32,743 nt of DNA from an uncultured Spartobacteria bacterium (GTDB lineage: Bacteria > Verrucomicrobiota > Verrucomicrobiia > Chthoniobacterales > Chthoniobacteraceae). The notes beneath the pieces were generated by a model that made no database searches, was not told where the DNA came from, and was given only the letters and a program-made list of their open reading frames with translations. Each line of letters begins with the position of its first letter. Position 1 is the first letter of the stretch. Both the position numbers and the translations under genes were made by a program. The stretch covers positions 1-32,743 of the forward strand of contig CAIYUV010000112.1 in the NCBI GenBank assembly GCA_903929475.1, given 5' to 3'. This document shows, piece by piece, positions 32,725 through 32,743 of this stretch.

Positions 32725-32743
32725 AAAGGAGCGGCGGCTAAAA
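32725..32743 (+). terminator. Left half of a second copy of the DUF1080 terminator (cut by window end)
   Basis: AAAGGAGCGGCGGCTAAAA repeats the left arm and loop of the terminator at 31884. The preceding bases (CCACTTCAAAACGAG) also match the region after copy 2. The duplicated segment therefore included the 3' flank; the right arm lies outside the window. Confidence 0.7.

Overview
The window looks like a piece of a Verrucomicrobiota (PVC group) chromosome. I infer this from gene content, not from a marker tree: tandem DUF1080 (3-keto-disaccharide hydrolase-like) genes, a giant secreted protein with an N-terminal LESR-type signature (CEPLESRIAPA), a fibronectin-III protein beside a 21-bp repeat array, a full-length NfeD protease, RNase HIII and a PilT-like ATPase with a long A/P/T-rich N-terminus. 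Most of the window is GC-rich. The exception is about 310-4600, which is visibly AT-richer and looks transferred.

Layout. 1-309 is the 3' end of a gene that starts outside the window. 509-4340 is a small defence-type island: a small wHTH-like protein, an EcoRI-family adenine methyltransferase overlapping (ATGA) a DUF262-HNH nuclease, and, convergent to them, a RelA/SpoT-domain gene cut by an in-frame TAA. 4792-4990 is an array of GGAACATTCC palindromes at exact 21-bp spacing, followed by a fibronectin-III protein with its terminator. 5996-8739 holds a flippase-like membrane protein coupled to a RibD-C reductase, then convergent RNase HIII.

The centre (8794-19443, minus strand) is the remains of one giant surface-protein gene of about 3546 codons. 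In order it carries the LESR N-terminus, tandem 181-aa repeats, a CARDB-like domain, an RHS/YD shell and a long beta-repeat C-terminus. Three precise lesions split it: a (G)9 tract one base short of frame, a 10-bp tandem duplication, and an in-frame TAG. Undoing the two length changes restores one continuous frame, broken only by the TAG.

19539-29976 is mostly housekeeping and envelope genes: a LURP-one-like protein, mutY, cysS, a REP/BIME-like inverted repeat, a secreted carbohydrate-binding-like protein, a three-gene run ending in a double ACT protein, an L,D-transpeptidase lipoprotein, an NfeD protease, a PilT-like ATPase and a LolD-like ABC ATPase. 30096-32743 holds two tandem DUF1080 genes, a ParDE-type toxin-antitoxin pair, and an internally deleted remnant of a third DUF1080 copy together with its terminator.

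The best candidates for something undescribed are the EcoRI-type methyltransferase/DUF262-HNH pair as a compact restriction-modification module, the phased palindrome array, and the giant RHS-containing surface protein with its poly-G switch-like tract.
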